Shown: positions 43,713-53,062, counted from the stretch's first letter. The stretch is DNA of 64,000 nt from Hymenobacter montanus (GCF_014699115.1 NZ_JACXAD010000002.1:186001-250000); one strand, 5' to 3'. The notes: generated by a model not told the origin, from the letters alone. Program-made: numbers and translations.

Positions 43713-44963
43713 CTAGATGTCGTCCAGCCCCGGCAAGCCGAGCAAATCAGCGGCGCGGCGCGCCACGGTTTTGACCCTGGCGACATCCGGGCCGGTGATG
43801 GTGAGGTGGCCCATCTTGCGGCCGGCGCGGGCGTGCAGCTTGCCGTACAGGTGCAGGTGCGTTCCCGGCAGGCTCAGCACGCTGGGCCAGTCCGGCTCAC
43901 GCAGCTGCCCGCTGCCGTCAAACCACACCTCGCCCAGCAGGTTAAGCATGATGGCCGGGGAATGCTGGCGCGGCGGCGGCAAGGGCAAGCCCGCCATGGC
44001 GCGGACCTGCAGGTCAAACTGCGACACATCGCAGGCGTCCAGGGTGTAGTGGCCGCTGTTGTGCGGGCGCGGGGCCATCTCGTTGACCACCAGGCCGCCG
44101 TGCTCGCTGCCGTCGTCCACCACAAAAAACTCGACGCACAGCACCCCGACATAGCCAATATGCTGCGCTAGTGAAACCGCGGCCTCGCGGGCCCTATTTG
44201 CCAGGTCTGGCGGCATATTTCCTTCGTACGCGTGGGTCACGGCCAAAATGCCATCGACGTGCACGTTGCGCTGCGGGGCGAAGCTGACGACTTGCCCGTC
44301 CCAGCCGCGCGCCACCAGCACCGAGCACTCGGCGGTTAGCGGCAGCATCTTTTCCAGCACGCAGGCGGCGCTGCCCAACTCCGCCCAGGCGGCGGCCAAC
44401 TCAATGGCGGTCTTGACGCGGACTTGGCCCTTGCCGTCGTAGCCCAGGCGCGTGGTTTTCAGGATGCCGGGCAGCAAGTCAGGCCGGTCGTTCTGCACGG
44501 CTTGCAGCTGGGCCGGCGTTTCAATCACCGCATAGGGCGCGCAGCTCACCCCGGATAGGTCAGCGCAGGCTGCGAAGAGAGCTTTTTCCTCGATGCGGTT
44601 TTGGGCAATGCCCACCACGGCCGCGCCCGGCGCCACGGGTCGGGTCAGTGCCAGCGTTTGCAGGGCCTGGGCGGGCACGTTTTCAAACTCGGTGGTGATG
44701 GCCTGGCACAGTTGAGCCAGTTGCGCCAGCCCGGCCGGGTCGTTGTAGTCGGTCCGGATGTGGTGGTGGCTTACCCGCCCGGCCGGGCTTTGCGCGTCGG
44801 GCTCCAGCACGGCGGTGAAGTAACCCAGGCGCTGGGCGGCATGCACAAACATCCGGCCTAGCTGGCCGCCCCCCAGCACCCCCAGGGTAGCCCGCTGGCC
44901 CGCGGCGTCCTCACTGCCCGGGAAAACCGGGATCATGGCCGCAACGTGAATACCGGCGCTCAT
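43713..44963 (-). CDS. purK: N5-carboxyaminoimidazole ribonucleotide synthase
   Basis: Carboxylates AIR with ATP and bicarbonate; PurE then rearranges the product to CAIR. The 416 residues form an ATP-grasp enzyme: [20 protein letters not shown] at the N-terminus, [92 protein letters not shown] and [16 protein letters not shown]. Start ATG overlaps the purE stop in an ATGA, so the two are translationally coupled. The first ~25 residues look like an extension; a later start is possible but would break the coupling. Confidence 0.96.
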   Translation of the reverse strand: MSAGIHVAAMIPVFPGSEDAAGQRATLGVLGGGQLGRMFVHAAQRLGYFTAVLEPDAQSPAGRVSHHHIRTDYNDPAGLAQLAQLCQAITTEFENVPAQALQTLALTRPVAPGAAVVGIAQNRIEEKALFAACADLSGVSCAPYAVIETPAQLQAVQNDRPDLLPGILKTTRLGYDGKGQVRVKTAIELAAAWAELGSAACVLEKMLPLTAECSVLVARGWDGQVVSFAPQRNVHVDGILAVTHAYEGNMPPDLANRAREAAVSLAQHIGYVGVLCVEFFVVDDGSEHGGLVVNEMAPRPHNSGHYTLDACDVSQFDLQVRAMAGLPLPPPRQHSPAIMLNLLGEVWFDGSGQLREPDWPSVLSLPGTHLHLYGKLHARAGRKMGHLTITGPDVARVKTVARRAADLLGLPGLDDI

Positions 44964-45487
44964 ACGGGCAGCGTCATGGCGCGAGCGGCTTCGGTTTGTT
45001 CGGCGCGAAAGGCCCGCAGCTTGGTCGCCAGGCTCGGGTCGTGCAGCGCCAGCATGCTGACCGCGAACAGCGCGGCATTGGCCGCCCCGGCGTTGCCAAT
45101 CGCAAACGTGGCCACGGGCACCCCTTTGGGCATTTGCACGATGCTGTGCAGCGAGTCCACCCCCTGCAAATGGCGGCTGGTCACCGGTACCCCCAGCACG
45201 GGCAGCGGGGTTTTGGCGGCCATCATGCCCGGCAGGTGGGCGGCCCCACCCGCGCCGGCGATGATGGCCTGCAAGCCGCGCGGGCCGGCTTGTTCGGCGT
45301 AGGCAAATAAGTCGTCGGGCATGCGGTGGGCCGACACCACGCGCGCTTCATGGGCCACGCCAAAGTGCGCGAGCATCTGTACGGCGTGCTGCATGGTGTC
45401 CCAGTCGCTGCTGGAGCCCATGACCACGCCGACCAGGGGATTGCCCGGGGCGGCGCTGGGGGTGTCGGAGGTTGAGAGGGTACTCAT
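44960..45487 (-). CDS. purE: N5-carboxyaminoimidazole ribonucleotide mutase
   Basis: 175 residues, class I PurE. Motifs: [20 protein letters not shown] at the phosphate site, [18 protein letters not shown] with the catalytic His, [40 protein letters not shown] and [19 protein letters not shown]. It forms octamers in the family. It overlaps purK by four bases (ATGA). Confidence 0.97.
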   Translation of the reverse strand: MSTLSTSDTPSAAPGNPLVGVVMGSSSDWDTMQHAVQMLAHFGVAHEARVVSAHRMPDDLFAYAEQAGPRGLQAIIAGAGGAAHLPGMMAAKTPLPVLGVPVTSRHLQGVDSLHSIVQMPKGVPVATFAIGNAGAANAALFAVSMLALHDPSLATKLRAFRAEQTEAARAMTLPV

Positions 45488-45581
45488 GGATGGGCCTTGT
45501 GGATGGGGTTAGGCAGCCCCTGATGGTCGAAAAAACGTGATTTCGGGCGTGCTATCCGAAAAGTAAGAACTGCTCAAAAGG

Positions 45582-45614
45582 GCGGTCATACTGAGCGGAG
45601 TCGAAGTATGACGG
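45582..45614. repeat. Dispersed GTCATACTGAGCGGAGTCGAAG unit
   Basis: GGTCATACTGAGCGGAG followed by TCGAAGTATGAC; the ends GTCATAC and GTATGAC are complementary. Same family as the copy at 41098. It lies just downstream of pyrC, between pyrC and purE. Confidence 0.6.
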
Positions 45615-45631
45615 ACGACAGGCTCTTCTAC

Positions 45632-46909
45632 TCAGCGCTCCAGCAGGATTTCCGTACCCAGAATCACCAGGTCTACCCGGCCTTTCAACGTCTGGTCGAT
45701 GAAGGGCGTGTTCTGGGATTTGGATTTCATGAACTCCCGCGTGAAGGTTGTTTCCGCTTCGGGATCGAACAAGACGCACTCGGCTTGTTGGCCGACTTCG
45801 ATGGCGGCTACCGGCAGGCCCATCAGGCGGCGGGGCTCCGCCGAATAGCGTTTCACCACCAAGTCCCACCCGAATTTTCCGGGCCGCACGAAGTGGTGAT
45901 AGAGCGACACCAGGGCCGTATCCAGGCCGGTGATGCCATTGGGCGCGCTGATGAAATCCTGGGATTTTTCGAACGGCGTGTGCGGCGCGTGGTCCGTGGC
46001 AATGAGGTCGAATACGCCTTCGATGAGCCCTTCGAGCAGGGCATCACAATCGGCCTGCGTCCGCAGCGGTGGGTTCATTTTATAGTTCGTGTCGTAGTCG
46101 CCGATGTGCTCGTCGGTGAACAGCAGGTGGTGCGGGGCCACTTCGGCCGTGACCCGCACGTCGCCGCGCGATTTCCACCAGCGGATGGTTTCCATGCCGA
46201 GCTTGCTGGAAACGTGCTGGATGTGCACGTGCGCGCCCGCCGCGTGGGCCAGGCGGATGTCGCGGTCGATGATGATTTCCTCCGCGCAGGCCGGCGAGCC
46301 CTTGATGCCGAGCCGGTAACTCATCACTCCTTCGTTCAGGGCGCGCGGCCCGGCCAGCTCCGGCACCTCGCAGTGGCTGGCGAAAAACATCCCAAACTCG
46401 GTGGCGTACTGCATCGCGCGCAGCAGCACCGCCGGGTCGGCCGTGGTGTCGCCATCGTCGGTGAGCATTTTCACCCCGAGCTCGCGCATGCCCTCAATTT
46501 CCGCCAGTTCCTTGCCCTGGCGGTCCTTGGTGACGCAGCCGGAGGTGTACACCGGGATGCGGGACCGGTCCTTGGCGTTTTCCAGCACGGTGGCCACCGC
46601 CGTCGCCGAGTCGAGAGCCGGGCGGGTGTTGGGCATCATGACCACCCCGGTAACGCCGCCGTTGATGGCCGCCTCGCTCCCCGTGGTGATGGTTTCCTTA
46701 TTCTCAAATCCCGGTGCGCGAAAATGGACGTGGGCATCAAACATGCCCGGCATAAGTACGCGACCACGCGCGTCGATGACGCGGGCGCCCTTGGGAACGG
46801 TCAGGTTGCTGCCGATGTCCTGAATTTTTCCTTCGACAATCAGGACATCGCCCTCGAGCAGCACGGGTGAATTTTCGGAGGCGATGCGGGCATTTTGAAG
46901 GAGAATCAT
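45632..46909 (-). CDS. pyrC: Dihydroorotase
   Basis: 425 residues from MILLQNARI; an in-frame ATG 27 bases upstream adds nine residues without family similarity. Closes carbamoyl-aspartate to dihydroorotate. Zinc-site motifs of the amidohydrolase fold: FDAHVHFRAPGFENKETITT, a second-shell SEAAINGGVTGVVMMPNTRP, VTAEVAPHHLLFTDEHI, and IATDHAPHTPFEKS with the catalytic Asp. The typical carboxylated Lys would be near YTSGCVTKDRQGKEL. Co-directional with pyrB upstream and purE downstream. Confidence 0.96.
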   Translation of the reverse strand: MILLQNARIASENSPVLLEGDVLIVEGKIQDIGSNLTVPKGARVIDARGRVLMPGMFDAHVHFRAPGFENKETITTGSEAAINGGVTGVVMMPNTRPALDSATAVATVLENAKDRSRIPVYTSGCVTKDRQGKELAEIEGMRELGVKMLTDDGDTTADPAVLLRAMQYATEFGMFFASHCEVPELAGPRALNEGVMSYRLGIKGSPACAEEIIIDRDIRLAHAAGAHVHIQHVSSKLGMETIRWWKSRGDVRVTAEVAPHHLLFTDEHIGDYDTNYKMNPPLRTQADCDALLEGLIEGVFDLIATDHAPHTPFEKSQDFISAPNGITGLDTALVSLYHHFVRPGKFGWDLVVKRYSAEPRRLMGLPVAAIEVGQQAECVLFDPEAETTFTREFMKSKSQNTPFIDQTLKGRVDLVILGTEILLER

Positions 46910-46988
46910 GAAGTGATAATTTCGGTAAACTGGCAAGAATTAGTGAAGGTGTAAAGTAGGAAGCGGAGTCAGCCGCCGCGCCCGACGG

Positions 46989-47972
46989 TCAGGGCATAAC
47001 CACCGGCGAGCTAGCCCGCTGCCGGGCGGCGTAGGTCGATTCCTGCCGCGGGAATTCCCCACCCGGCGTGAGCCAGTCGAGCACGGCCATGCGAATGGAA
47101 ATGCCGTTTTCGACCTGGTTGGTGATCAGGCTGCGCTCGTAGTCCATAACGGCGTCGCAGAGCTCGACCCCCCGGTTCACGGGGCCGGGGTGCATGATGT
47201 AGAGACCGCGGTCGCGGATTTCCGCCAGCCGGGTGTTGGTGATGCCGTACACCCGGTGGTATTCGCGCACGCTGGGAAAAAACTGCACGTCCTGGCGCTC
47301 CAGCTGCACGCGGAGCAGGTACACCACATCGGGCGCCCAGGCCATGGCCGCCTCGTAGTCGGTGAAGCGGCGAATGCTTGCCGGGACGTACTTGGGCACC
47401 AGGGAACCCGGGCCGAGGTAGGCGACCTCGATGCCCAGCTTTTGCAGCAGGGTGCTGGTGGAGCGCGCGACCCGGGAGTGGAGAATATCCCCAATGATGA
47501 GGACCTTCTTGCCCCGGGGGTCGGGAAATTTCTCCTTGATGGTGAAGGCGTCCAGCAGGGCCTGGGTCGGGTGTTCATGCGCCCCGTCGCCGGCGTTGAT
47601 GACCGACGCCGTGGTTTGGCGGGCAATCATGCCGGGTAGGCCCGAGTGACTATGGCGGACGACGATGTAGTCGGTGCGCATGGCCTGGAGCGTCTCGATG
47701 GTTTCGCGAACCGACTCGCCCTTGGTGATGGAGGAATGGTCGACGTTGAAATTCGTTACCTCCGCCGAGAGGCGTTTGGCGGCAACCTCGAAGGAGGAGT
47801 GCGTCCGGGTGCTGGCCTCATAAAATAGCATGAGCACGGACTTGCCTTCGAGGGCGGGGATTTTTTTCACCGAACGGGTGAATAATTTTTTAAAAGACGT
47901 GGATTGGTCGAGCAGGAACTCGATTTCCTCACGGTGAAGGGATGCGATGTCGAGCAGGTCTTTACGTGCCAT
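46989..47972 (-). CDS. pyrB: Aspartate carbamoyltransferase, catalytic subunit
   Basis: 327 residues. Joins carbamoyl phosphate and aspartate, the first committed step of pyrimidine synthesis. Motifs: LLDIASLHREEIEFLLDQS, MLFYEASTRTHSSFEVAAKR (carbamoyl-phosphate loop), DYIVVRHSHSGLPG, INAGDGAHEHPTQALLDAFT, and YIMHPGPVNRGVEL. No regulatory subunit (PyrI) gene is adjacent. It is the first gene of the minus-strand nucleotide block; 208 bases upstream lies an intrinsic terminator and before that a hairpin chain and promoter. That is a plausible attenuation leader. Confidence 0.97.
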   Translation of the reverse strand: MARKDLLDIASLHREEIEFLLDQSTSFKKLFTRSVKKIPALEGKSVLMLFYEASTRTHSSFEVAAKRLSAEVTNFNVDHSSITKGESVRETIETLQAMRTDYIVVRHSHSGLPGMIARQTTASVINAGDGAHEHPTQALLDAFTIKEKFPDPRGKKVLIIGDILHSRVARSTSTLLQKLGIEVAYLGPGSLVPKYVPASIRRFTDYEAAMAWAPDVVYLLRVQLERQDVQFFPSVREYHRVYGITNTRLAEIRDRGLYIMHPGPVNRGVELCDAVMDYERSLITNQVENGISIRMAVLDWLTPGGEFPRQESTYAARQRASSPVVMP

Positions 47973-48180
47973 ACCAGAGTTGGGAAAAGTGAGGTCGTCG
48001 AGCTAAAACGGACAGGGTGAAGGCTTACCTGCCACTACCCATGCCGGAGCAACTGGCTGCCGGGGTGGGCCGAGGCGATGGCAGCCGCCCCGGTGGGGGA
48101 GAGGATGTTGGCGTCCAGGGGAGGTATGGGTTTGAGTTATGAATGGGCCGCGGGGCGGCAGCCGACGAACTCAATGGGCA

Positions 48181-48210
48181 TAAAAAAACCGTTTCGAAAT
48201 CCGAAACGGT
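48181..48210 (-). terminator. Intrinsic terminator upstream of pyrB
   Basis: Perfect 9-bp stem (ACCGTTTCG at 48188-48196 with CGAAACGGT at 48202-48210), 5-base loop and a run of seven T on the minus strand. No protein gene ends just upstream of it, so it must terminate either a small RNA or the pyr leader. Confidence 0.88.
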
Positions 48211-48353
48211 GGCGGGGCAATACCAAGGAAAAACAACGGAAATGCCAGCGGCAAAATCGGGAGAACCGATGGTGGCGAAGACCTTCCGGTCCACTCGCGG
48301 TTCCCTGCCGAGCAGGGTCCCACGCTTCATCAACAAGTTTTTTGGTTGAAGCA
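48181..48353 (-). ncRNA. Candidate structured RNA or pyr-operon leader
   Basis: Between a promoter-like site and a strong terminator lie five consecutive hairpins, listed in transcription order. H1 48324-48352: GCTTCAAC with GTTG(ATG)AAGC. H2 48303-48317: perfect 6-bp stem, 3-base loop. H3 48275-48298: GGAA tetraloop on a two-part stem. H4 48256-48270: 5 bp. H5 48243-48253: 4 bp. The length would be ~170 bases. It lacks the SRP RNA signature and I recognise no Rfam family. Either a stand-alone RNA or an attenuator leader of pyrB, which begins 208 bases beyond the terminator with no other promoter seen between. Confidence 0.6.
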
Positions 48354-48358
48354 TGAGG

Positions 48359-48387
48359 CAAAATTACGGCATTGTTACGCCCGGCAA
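48359..48387 (-). promoter_or_regulatory. Promoter before the hairpin RNA / pyr block
   Basis: On the minus strand TTG (48385-48387), 18 bases, then TAATTTTG (48359-48366), matching TTG-N~19-TAnnTTTG of Bacteroidota. Expected start near 48353, directly at the first hairpin. Confidence 0.6.
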
Positions 48388-49006
48388 TTCATCGGCAATG
48401 TTAATTTTTTTTCGCACCGCTTTTCGCAAGTTTTATTTTCGACCTAACAGGCTAAACGACGCACTTTTTGTCATTCTTTCTGCCATCAAAAAAATTGTGG
48501 CTCGCGTAACCCATTGCTTCGCAAGCACAATCCATCCTAACTTTGGCTCTTTATTCCGCAGCCTCGGCTGGCGGAAAGCAGGCCGTGCAGTTGCTACTAA
48601 ACCGTAGGGTGTGCCCATGACGAGGGGGAAGCACCCCAGTGGTACCCGGCTGCTTGACGAAGCAGGGGGCGTAGCCAAGTACGGCAGCTAGCGCAATGCG
48701 CAGCACCAGGGTGTTGTATAATTTCATCAAGAAGGCGGCGGGGCTGAGCCGCCGTTGCGGTGAAGGGCCCAGTTTATAATTCACTGAGTCGGGCCGTTAA
48801 TGTTTTTTAATGCCTTGTTCAGCTCGTTTTAATCTTCGACCGGCTCCTTTGCTGCCTGCTCCGGCCAGCAAACCCACTCTGGATGGGGCCAAGACAAGGC
48901 GGCCAATTGCCCCCTGACGCTCCTTCGCCCAGCGAACGCTGCTGGGCGCCCCACGCCTGCCTCACCTCCCAGGCCACGACTTGAACCCGGGGACATCATC
49001 ACCCCC
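48388..49006. other. Intergenic with a degenerate DUF389 tail
   Basis: No intact gene. At ~48548-48606 the plus strand reads SAASAGGKQAVQLLLN before the frame is lost, against RAGGKQAVQLLLTR at the end of the DUF389 gene (50780). The shared DNA is GGCGGAAAGCAGGCCGTGCA with its next ~12 bases. This is a copy of the DUF389 3' end, so the region is a recombination scar. Confidence 0.6.
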
Positions 49007-49279
49007 ATGCCCGTGACCTCGTACGAACGACTGCGCATCTTGCACCGGTCCCTGCTCCGCCAGCCGCCAAGTGAGGCGGCGTTGCGCAAGCTGCTGGCGA
49101 GTTTGCCCGCTTACCTCGACAACATCATCCGCATCCGGCCCGCGTTGGAGACCGAAATCGACTACGGCCGGCAGCAGCTGCAGCGAATACAGCGGCGCAT
49201 CGCGCCCGGGCAGTTTGCCAACACGGAGGCAATAGCCCAGGGCCTGCACGAGGCCCTGGCTCCGTTGTTTGGCAGCTAA
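49007..49279 (+). CDS. Small helical hypothetical protein
   Basis: 90 residues starting MPVTSYERLRILHRSLLRQP. Predicted all-helical and basic, with no signal peptide or known motif (KLLASLPAYLDNIIRIRPAL, EIDYGRQQLQRIQRRIAPGQ). GC-rich with coherent codon use, so probably real. It precedes the DUF389 gene by ~140 bases on the same strand. Confidence 0.6.
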   Translation: MPVTSYERLRILHRSLLRQPPSEAALRKLLASLPAYLDNIIRIRPALETEIDYGRQQLQRIQRRIAPGQFANTEAIAQGLHEALAPLFGS

Positions 49280-49421
49280 AAAACGACGGGTAAGCTAAGG
49301 GCCGGGTACTTTTGGCGGCTCTTACCTTGCTTCCTCATCTGTGATTTGTGCTTGGTCGCACGCCTGCGACTGTTGTGCGGAAGGATGCGTATGGAGCGCA
49401 TTCACCAATGATTACTCTGCT

Positions 49422-50780
49422 ATGCTCGTGCGCCTTCTTCGCTGGCTTCGCCAGCGCTTCGACCTTTCCCATGACATGGCTGACCCGAACCACATCGTGG
49501 CCGGAGTAGAAGAAGGAATAGCCTTCCAAGGCACCAACCTGTGGGTGCTCATCTTCGCCATCCTGGTGGCTTCGGTGGGGCTCAACGTCAACTCTACGGC
49601 CGTCATCATCGGGGCCATGCTCATTTCCCCTCTCATGGGACCCATCGTGGGCATTGGCTTCGGGGCGGCCACGGCCGAGGTGGAGATGGTACACCGGGGA
49701 GTAAAAAACTTGTTCATCGCGGCGGGCATCAGCCTCTTGGTTTCGGCTCTGTATTTCCGGCTCACGCCGCTCACCGACGCGGGCTCCGAGCTGCTGGCCC
49801 GCACCCAACCCACGACGTGGGACGTACTTATTGCGCTGTTCGGTGGGGCGGCCGGTGCCGTGGGCCTCACCCGCCGCTCGCGGGGCAACACCATTCCCGG
49901 GGTGGCCATTGCCACGGCGCTGATGCCGCCGCTGTGCACGGCCGGCTACGGGCTGGCCACGGCCCATTGGAGCTACCTGTTCGGGGCGCTGTACCTGTTT
50001 TTTATCAACGGCGTGTTTATCAGCCTGGCGACGTTTCTGGTGGCCCGCATCCTGCCGCTGCCGCACCATACGTTCGTCAACCACCAGCGGGCCCGGCGGG
50101 TGCAGCTCACCATCTGGGCGGTGGCGCTGCTTACGGGGGGACCCAGCGTCTACCTCGCATCGCGCATCGTGCAACGCACGGTGTTTGCCCACAACGCCCA
50201 GCGCTTCGTGGACGAGCAGCTAAACTTGCCCGGTACGTTCGTGGTCACGCGCCGCATCGCAACGGATACGCGCACCATCAACGTGCTGCTGACTGGCGAG
50301 CCGCTCACGCGGGCGCAGTTGAACCGAGCCCGGAATAACCTGGCCCGCTACCGCCTGCCCAACGCCCAACTCACGGTGCGCCAAGGACTGGCGCAGCTGG
50401 ACTCGGCCGATGCCCAAACCATGCGCAACAGCCTGCTCGAAGACGTGCGCAGTCGCAATGAGCAGACGCTGGCCGGCTACGACGCCCGCTTGGCTCAACT
50501 CCAGCAGATGCTCACCCACCCCGACCACCCGGCCCTAACCGGGCTGCCCGCCGCCCCGGCCCTGCTGCGGGAATTGCAGGTCGAGCACCCGGCCGTGCGC
50601 CAACTGGGCCTGAGCCGCGTAGTGCGGCCGGCGGCCGATTCGCTGCGGGCCGATACAACCATCATCGTGTCGGTCCGCACCGCGCGGCCGCTGCCGGTAG
50701 CCGAGCAGCAGCGCCTGCGTCGGTGGCTAAGCTTGCGAGCCGGCGGGAAGCAGGCCGTGCAGTTGTTACTAACCCGGTAG
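49422..50780 (+). CDS. DUF389 (TIGR00341-like) membrane protein
   Basis: 452 residues from MLVRLLRWLRQRFDLSHDMA. An N-terminal amphipathic stretch is followed by six or so membrane segments with the family's conserved loops: GVEEGIAFQGTNLWVLIFAI, NSTAVIIGAMLISPLMGPIV, GIGFGAATAEVEMV, GVAIATALMPPLCTAGYGLA, LYLFFINGVFISLATFLV. The last ~200 residues are soluble and helical (ERRIA-like RIATDTRTINVLLTGEPLTR onward). The family's function is unknown; a transport role is suspected. A duplicated stub of its 3' end lies at 48548. Confidence 0.88.
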   Translation: MLVRLLRWLRQRFDLSHDMADPNHIVAGVEEGIAFQGTNLWVLIFAILVASVGLNVNSTAVIIGAMLISPLMGPIVGIGFGAATAEVEMVHRGVKNLFIAAGISLLVSALYFRLTPLTDAGSELLARTQPTTWDVLIALFGGAAGAVGLTRRSRGNTIPGVAIATALMPPLCTAGYGLATAHWSYLFGALYLFFINGVFISLATFLVARILPLPHHTFVNHQRARRVQLTIWAVALLTGGPSVYLASRIVQRTVFAHNAQRFVDEQLNLPGTFVVTRRIATDTRTINVLLTGEPLTRAQLNRARNNLARYRLPNAQLTVRQGLAQLDSADAQTMRNSLLEDVRSRNEQTLAGYDARLAQLQQMLTHPDHPALTGLPAAPALLRELQVEHPAVRQLGLSRVVRPAADSLRADTTIIVSVRTARPLPVAEQQRLRRWLSLRAGGKQAVQLLLTR

Positions 50781-50854
50781 CAGGGCTTTGCTCAGGCCTT
50801 CTTGCGGCGGAGGCCCCCGGTCGCCGGGCTTTCAGCTATTCGGCGCCGCCCCGT

Positions 50855-52258
50855 TTACTCCTGGGTCGGGCTGCCGGCCGGTCGCGGCGCCGGCAGCGAG
50901 GACTCGGTCAGGGTCTCGCGCATAAAGCCCGCTTTCAGGTGCTCGTAGAAGGAATGCGGGTCGACGAGGGAGGCCACGGCCTGGGCCGTTATGCCGCTAA
51001 GCAGCAACTGGAAGATGGCCGAGTGGCGGTCCGTCATTTCCAGCACTAGAATAGCGGCCGTAAACGGGGAGCGCACCACGCCGGTTAGGAAGCTAACCAT
51101 GCTCACCAGAATCAGCAGGTTGCGGTCTTCCAGCGACACGCCTCCCAGCCGGCACAGCCCGTCGCCCAGCACGGCCCCGGCGCTGAGCGACGTGGCGAAG
51201 ATGCCGCCCGCCCCGCCGCCGCTGTAGCTCAGGGCCATGCCGGCAAAGCGCACCGGAAACAGGTACCAGGGCGTCTGCCCGTCATTCTGAAACAGTAGCC
51301 GGTTGATGATGGGCTTGCCCGTGCCCACGCCCTCCTGGCCCACGGCGTACGCCAGCCCGGCCAGCAGCAGGCCGCAGCCGGCTACCCAGGCCGCCTGCCG
51401 GCCCCAGGTCGTGAAGCGTTTGCGGTAATTACCCAGCCAGAGCAGCGCCTTCGCGAATACGGCGCCCGCCAGCCCGCAGATGACCGCCACCAGCGCCACC
51501 GTGGCCAGAAACCAACCGGCGTGGGAGGTAACCTTTGGAAAGCCCAGGTACAGGTACGGCCCCAGCAGCGACTGGGCCGTGAGGCCCGCCACAATGACGG
51601 CCGAAAACACGGCCATGCGAAAGCGGGCCATGTGCATCTGGGTCAGCTCTTCCACCACGAAGACGATGCCGCCGAGCGGAGTGTTGAAGGCGGCGGCCAA
51701 ACCGGCCGCCCCGCCCGTGACCAGTGCAATCTGCCGGGAGAGCTGCGGCCAGCCGGCGGGCTGCAGCTTATTGATAGCCCGAAAAATGGCCGCCGCAACC
51801 TGAATGGTGGGCCCCTCTCGCCCGATGACTCCGCCGCCCAGCAGCAGGGCCACGCTGCTCAGCACCTTTACGAAGGCCACCCGCAAGCTGAGCAGGTAGC
51901 CCGTGCGGTGGTGCTGGGCTGGGTTCGACAACTCGATGCCGGCCATAACCTGGGGAATGCCGCTGCCCCGTGCCGCCGGCGCCCAGCGTTGCACCAGCGC
52001 CCAGGATACCAGGAAAGCCAGTGGTGTGAGCCCGAAGGCCAGCAGCGGTTCCCGGCGGAGCCAGGCAAAACTGACCAGCTCGGCCCAGATAAACAGCCGT
52101 TCGTAGCCCACGGCTACCAGGCCCACCACCACGGAGGCAAACCAAAACGGGAAGCTCTGCAGGATAAGCCGGCGCACCCGGTCGGTATAGAGCCGTTGGA
52201 GGAGCTGCTGGTCCAGCCAGGCCAGGGCCTGGGCATAGCGCGAAGGGAAGAAGGGCAT
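50855..52258 (-). CDS. ClC-family chloride channel/exchanger
   Basis: 467 residues with ten or more hydrophobic segments. Selectivity motifs of ClC proteins in order: GSGIPQVMAG, GREGPTIQVAAAIF (the Glu in GREGP is the gating glutamate typical of H+/Cl- exchangers and most channels), FNTPLGGIVFVVEELTQ, GGGAGGIFATSLSAGAVLG and SFLTGVVRSPFTAAILVLEM. There is no C-terminal CBS pair. It is convergent with the DUF389 gene. Exchange or channel behaviour cannot be decided without the internal Glu position. Confidence 0.95.
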   Translation of the reverse strand: MPFFPSRYAQALAWLDQQLLQRLYTDRVRRLILQSFPFWFASVVVGLVAVGYERLFIWAELVSFAWLRREPLLAFGLTPLAFLVSWALVQRWAPAARGSGIPQVMAGIELSNPAQHHRTGYLLSLRVAFVKVLSSVALLLGGGVIGREGPTIQVAAAIFRAINKLQPAGWPQLSRQIALVTGGAAGLAAAFNTPLGGIVFVVEELTQMHMARFRMAVFSAVIVAGLTAQSLLGPYLYLGFPKVTSHAGWFLATVALVAVICGLAGAVFAKALLWLGNYRKRFTTWGRQAAWVAGCGLLLAGLAYAVGQEGVGTGKPIINRLLFQNDGQTPWYLFPVRFAGMALSYSGGGAGGIFATSLSAGAVLGDGLCRLGGVSLEDRNLLILVSMVSFLTGVVRSPFTAAILVLEMTDRHSAIFQLLLSGITAQAVASLVDPHSFYEHLKAGFMRETLTESSLPAPRPAGSPTQE

Positions 52259-52408
52259 CCGGGGGGAATAAGCGGGCAGGCAGGTCAGCCAATTCCCTCA
52301 GCACGGAGAGACAACGGGCTAACCTCAAGCAAGAAAACAAACTGGGAATGAAGCTGGGGTGAGTTCCCGGGTAGAGGTACGTTGAAAAACGTATAGGGGA
52401 CACCTCCT

Positions 52409-52711
52409 CTAGCAAATCCTCCTCGCCCAGCTTTTCTCAAAGCCGGTCACCTTGTCGTCGAGGCTGTCCAGTGCCGTGAGCAGCAGCACCGGCAGCTGCG
52501 GATAGTCGGCCCGGATTAAGCGGCACAGTTCAAATCCGTTGATGTAGGGCAGGTTCACATCTAAAATGACCAGGTCGTAGTACCCCTGCTGCACCAGCGA
52601 GAACCCCATGCGTCCATCGAAAGCCACGCTGAAGTCGTACCCCTCATTTTCGAAGCCTTTCCTGACAAACGAGGCCAGCTTGGGCTCGTCTTCCACCAAT
52701 AGTATTTTCAT
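52409..52711 (-). pseudogene. Truncated OmpR-type response regulator (receiver only)
   Basis: Receiver domain MKILLVEDEPKLASFVRKGF with the acidic pair, the phospho-Asp in LVILDVNLPYINGFEL, LLLTALDSLDDKVTGFE, then an abrupt KSWARRIC and a stop. In intact regulators GFEAGADDYLxKPF follows. Here GAGAAAAGCTGGG suggests a frameshift, since the next frame reads AGRGGFA. The DNA-binding domain and a partner kinase are missing. Confidence 0.8.
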
Positions 52712-53062
52712 TCAAGATAGCCTCAGAACCGAAGCGCAAGTATATCGGCTAATACCTCAGCCGCTACGGTTAGGTTGCTGGGGTAGCCTAAGGCGTTGTT
52801 GTTATACTTCACCAACGGCGAATATGGCTCGCAGATTAAAAGGTGAGCTACATGGATTCCTTGGGTATGCCAAACGACAGCCAAGTGGAGGCCGCAAAGG
52901 TTGAATCTGTAAGGCGGTCCAGCTGAAACGAGAGAGGGCAGTCTTATCTTCCACTGCCCATGACTGAGAAATTAAATCCCGGTGGCTTGCCCACCACCCG
53001 CAAGAAATGCACGCCGGCACTACGTACTTATCGAGCCCTGGCGCTAAAAAAGGTTACGCAGG
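52712..53062. other. Intergenic, no gene recognised
   Basis: Between the broken response regulator and the hairpin before the helicase gene. No open frame with protein-like features. Confidence 0.4.

Noticed and set aside
45608..46870. 420-codon plus-strand frame opposite pyrC
   Set aside because: Antisense to an intact dihydroorotase; no recognisable domain.
48181..48353. The structured region as SRP RNA
   Set aside because: A GGAA loop is present, but the conserved asymmetric bulge and the flanking signature of SRP RNA are absent.
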